In this document: positions 39,816 to 40,910 of the stretch, piece by piece
How the letters are laid out: every line of letters starts with the position of its first letter
Position numbering within the stretch: the first letter of the stretch is position 1
Source: Streptomyces olivochromogenes
GTDB lineage: Bacteria; Actinomycetota; Actinomycetes; Streptomycetales; Streptomycetaceae
NCBI RefSeq assembly: GCF_021538895.1
Contig: NZ_JADDRL010000086.1
Location: 1-40,910 of the forward strand
Reading direction: 5' to 3'
DNA length: 40,910 nt
Program-made: the position numbers and the translations under genes
Notes under the pieces: generated by a model
What the model was told of the DNA's origin: nothing
Seen by the model: the letters and a program-made list of their open reading frames with translations, nothing else
The model's database searches: none

Positions 39816-40371
39816 CAACACCGCCACGCTGATGCAAAAACTCAACTCTGCCGTGCCCGACGCGGTGATCGTGGACATCAAAATGCCCCCGACGTACACG
39901 GACGAGGGCCTCGTCGCGGCCCACAAACTGCGATCCATGAATCCGTCCCTCGGCGTGCTCGTCCTGTCGCAGTACCTTGAGGCGCACTACGCGATGCGTC
40001 TGATCAGCGACGCGCCCGAACACCTCGGGTACCTCCTCAAGGAGCGCGTGTCGGACGTCGCCCTGCTCGTCGACGCGTTGCGCCGCGTCGTCGAGGGCGA
40101 GTGCGTCATCGACCCCACGATCGTGACCACGCTGATGCGGCGGCCGCGCGGCCCCGTCCCCCTCGCCGACGTCACCGCGAGGGAACTCGAGGTGCTGGCG
40201 CTCATGGCCGAGGGACGTTCGAACGCAGCCATCGCCGCAAAGCTGTCGATGAGTCCCAAGACGCTCGAGGCCCATGTCCGGCAGATCCTGCAGAAGCTGA
40301 ACCTGCCTCAGTCCCCGGACGACCACCGACGTGTACTCGCCGTCCTGAAGTACCTCCAGGCCACGCGCTGA
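39721..40371 (+). CDS. NarL/LuxR-type response regulator
   Basis: 216 residues from ATG 39721. Receiver domain: IADDSMLIRDG, phospho-acceptor Asp52 (VIVDIKMPPTYTDEG), LVLSQY and Lys in YLLKERV. The PPTYTDEG loop is typical of a large actinomycete subfamily. The LuxR helix-turn-helix is VTARELEVLALMAEGRSNAA with SMSPKTLEAHVRQILQKLNL. Starts at 39667 and 39694 are also in frame because the start region is tandemly repeated; the third ATG has GGAGG six bases upstream and gives a standard receiver N-terminus. It is the only DNA-binding output in the split-kinase module and is translated from within the end of the kinase gene. Confidence 0.92.
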   Translation: MQIVIADDSMLIRDGLARLLAEAGCEVVATADNTATLMQKLNSAVPDAVIVDIKMPPTYTDEGLVAAHKLRSMNPSLGVLVLSQYLEAHYAMRLISDAPEHLGYLLKERVSDVALLVDALRRVVEGECVIDPTIVTTLMRRPRGPVPLADVTARELEVLALMAEGRSNAAIAAKLSMSPKTLEAHVRQILQKLNLPQSPDDHRRVLAVLKYLQATR

Positions 40372-40559
40372 GCCCGCCGGTCACAGACCAGGTGAGTGAT
40401 CACCAGACGGGACTACGCGGGCCAGTGGCCGTTCGCACTCGGCTGCGCAGCCGTCGGCTCGCGATGGCGGTCAGTTTCCGGTGTGGCAGACAGGTGAAGC
40501 CCCGCATCCCGGCGGCCGCCCGGCCCGCGACGCGCACCGACGGCTCCCGAGCGAGGTGT
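40372..40559. other. Gene-less stretch near the right edge
   Basis: No gene, hairpin of note or family signature is seen between the response-regulator stop and the NTF2-like remnant. Confidence 0.4.
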
Positions 40560-40845
40560 TCCGTTTCACGCGCCGCGCTGGGCCGGACTCGATGCGCTCG
40601 AAGCGGCCGTCGGGGGCGAGGTCGGCGAACACGTAGACAACACGTAGACCTCCATGCTCACGGTCGTGCCGTCCTTCTTCGTGATGTGGCAAGTGTGCCG
40701 GTCGGCTTACTTGCTGCCGTCGGTGCGCTGGCGGTAGTCGGCGGTGAAGTGGCGGTCGGCGGCCTACTCCAGGGTGATGTTCTCGTTGAGAAGCAGGTCG
40801 GTGAGAGCGGCCTTGATCCCGGTGCGAGGTATCAGAGGTCCTTCC
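40560..40845 (-). pseudogene. NTF2-like (SnoaL/DUF4440-type) protein gene, decayed
   Basis: Minus-strand pieces in two frames read LIPRTGIKAALTDLLLNENI TLE-stop-AADRHFTADYRQRTDG SK-stop-ADRHTCHITKKDGTTV SMEVYV, then after a frameshift VYVFADLAPDGRFERIE. These are the start, middle and end strands of a small NTF2-fold protein. There are two in-frame stops (TAG at 40764-40766, where GAG would give Glu, and TAA at 40707-40709), a central deletion of about 30 codons between TDGSK and ADRH, and an 11-base duplication at 40628-40649 that shifts the frame. The true limits are uncertain. Confidence 0.6.
40628..40649. repeat. 11-base tandem duplication inside the NTF2-like remnant
   Basis: AACACGTAGAC is present twice back to back (40628-40638, 40639-40649). 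Removing one copy restores the frame MEVYVFADLAPDGRF, so the duplication is the frameshifting lesion in this part of the gene. Confidence 0.9.
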
Positions 40846-40910
40846 AGCAGATTCGGACGAGAGGGATTCGCGGCCGTGCCGGGTGAGTCGGGACCTCAGG
40901 CGCTGGTGTT

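Noticed and set aside
40101..40886. Long plus-strand frame across the right edge
   Set aside because: It is out of frame with the response regulator and antisense to the NTF2-like remnant, and its composition is shadow-like.

Overview
The window looks like accessory chromosome (arm-type) DNA of a Streptomyces or close actinomycete. The GC content is very high, third codon positions are almost always G or C, GTG and TTG starts are frequent, the initiator tRNA-fMet is of the Streptomyces type, and the families (SWIM zinc finger, DUF6193-like, DUF6232-like, trypco2-like, TerD, SpoIIE/PP2C) are typical of that group. Family names come from recognition of motifs and sequence style; no database search was run.

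Layout. 1-2.7 kb: 3' portion of a PAS-PP2C phosphatase gene running off the left edge, a broken beta-carbonic anhydrase gene, and a Sua5/YrdC gene. 3.3 kb: tRNA-fMet with promoter and terminator. 3.4-8.5 kb is scarred: the tail of a MarR-like gene abuts a 5'-truncated SWIM gene, a small acidic ORF is truncated, and an IS110-family element sits against a 5'-truncated pcaH followed by pcaG. 9.5-14.75 kb: a tightly overlapping five-gene minus-strand operon (2OG-Fe dioxygenase, DUF6271-like protein, PLP-dependent decarboxylase, GNAT, MFS exporter) that looks like a small uncharacterised biosynthetic cluster. It is divergent from a NagZ-type GH3 gene, and two DasR/GntR-like palindromes lie between them. 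16.5-24.9 kb: mixed accessory genes and remnants (lipoprotein, cytochrome P450, amine-oxidase fragment, frameshifted secreted protein, TerD, DUF6193-like, GNAT, PASTA protein). 25.5-28.1 kb: a NarL-type two-component pair.

28.2-33.8 kb holds a co-directional minus-strand set: an SH3-like lipoprotein, a DUF6232-like membrane protein, a small protein, a trypco2-like protein, and an 893-residue trypsin/NB-ARC/TPR protein. The architecture matches predicted STAND/NLR-type immunity or programmed-cell-death systems. The DUF6232-like protein and its small neighbour share the motif GDK(I/V)GRDKNVQN at facing ends, which may be an adaptor or assembly tag.

34.4-40.4 kb holds a signalling module: a histidine kinase with an intact phospho-acceptor His but an eroded ATPase, a TRAP-type binding lipoprotein with an extra C-terminal domain, a single-domain response regulator, a second kinase with an intact ATPase but Ala in place of the His, and a NarL-type regulator whose start region is triplicated in tandem. 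The two kinases are complementary and could work only as a heteromer. The right edge carries a decayed NTF2-like gene. Many single-base frameshifts and truncations across the window point to gene decay, or partly to sequencing error.
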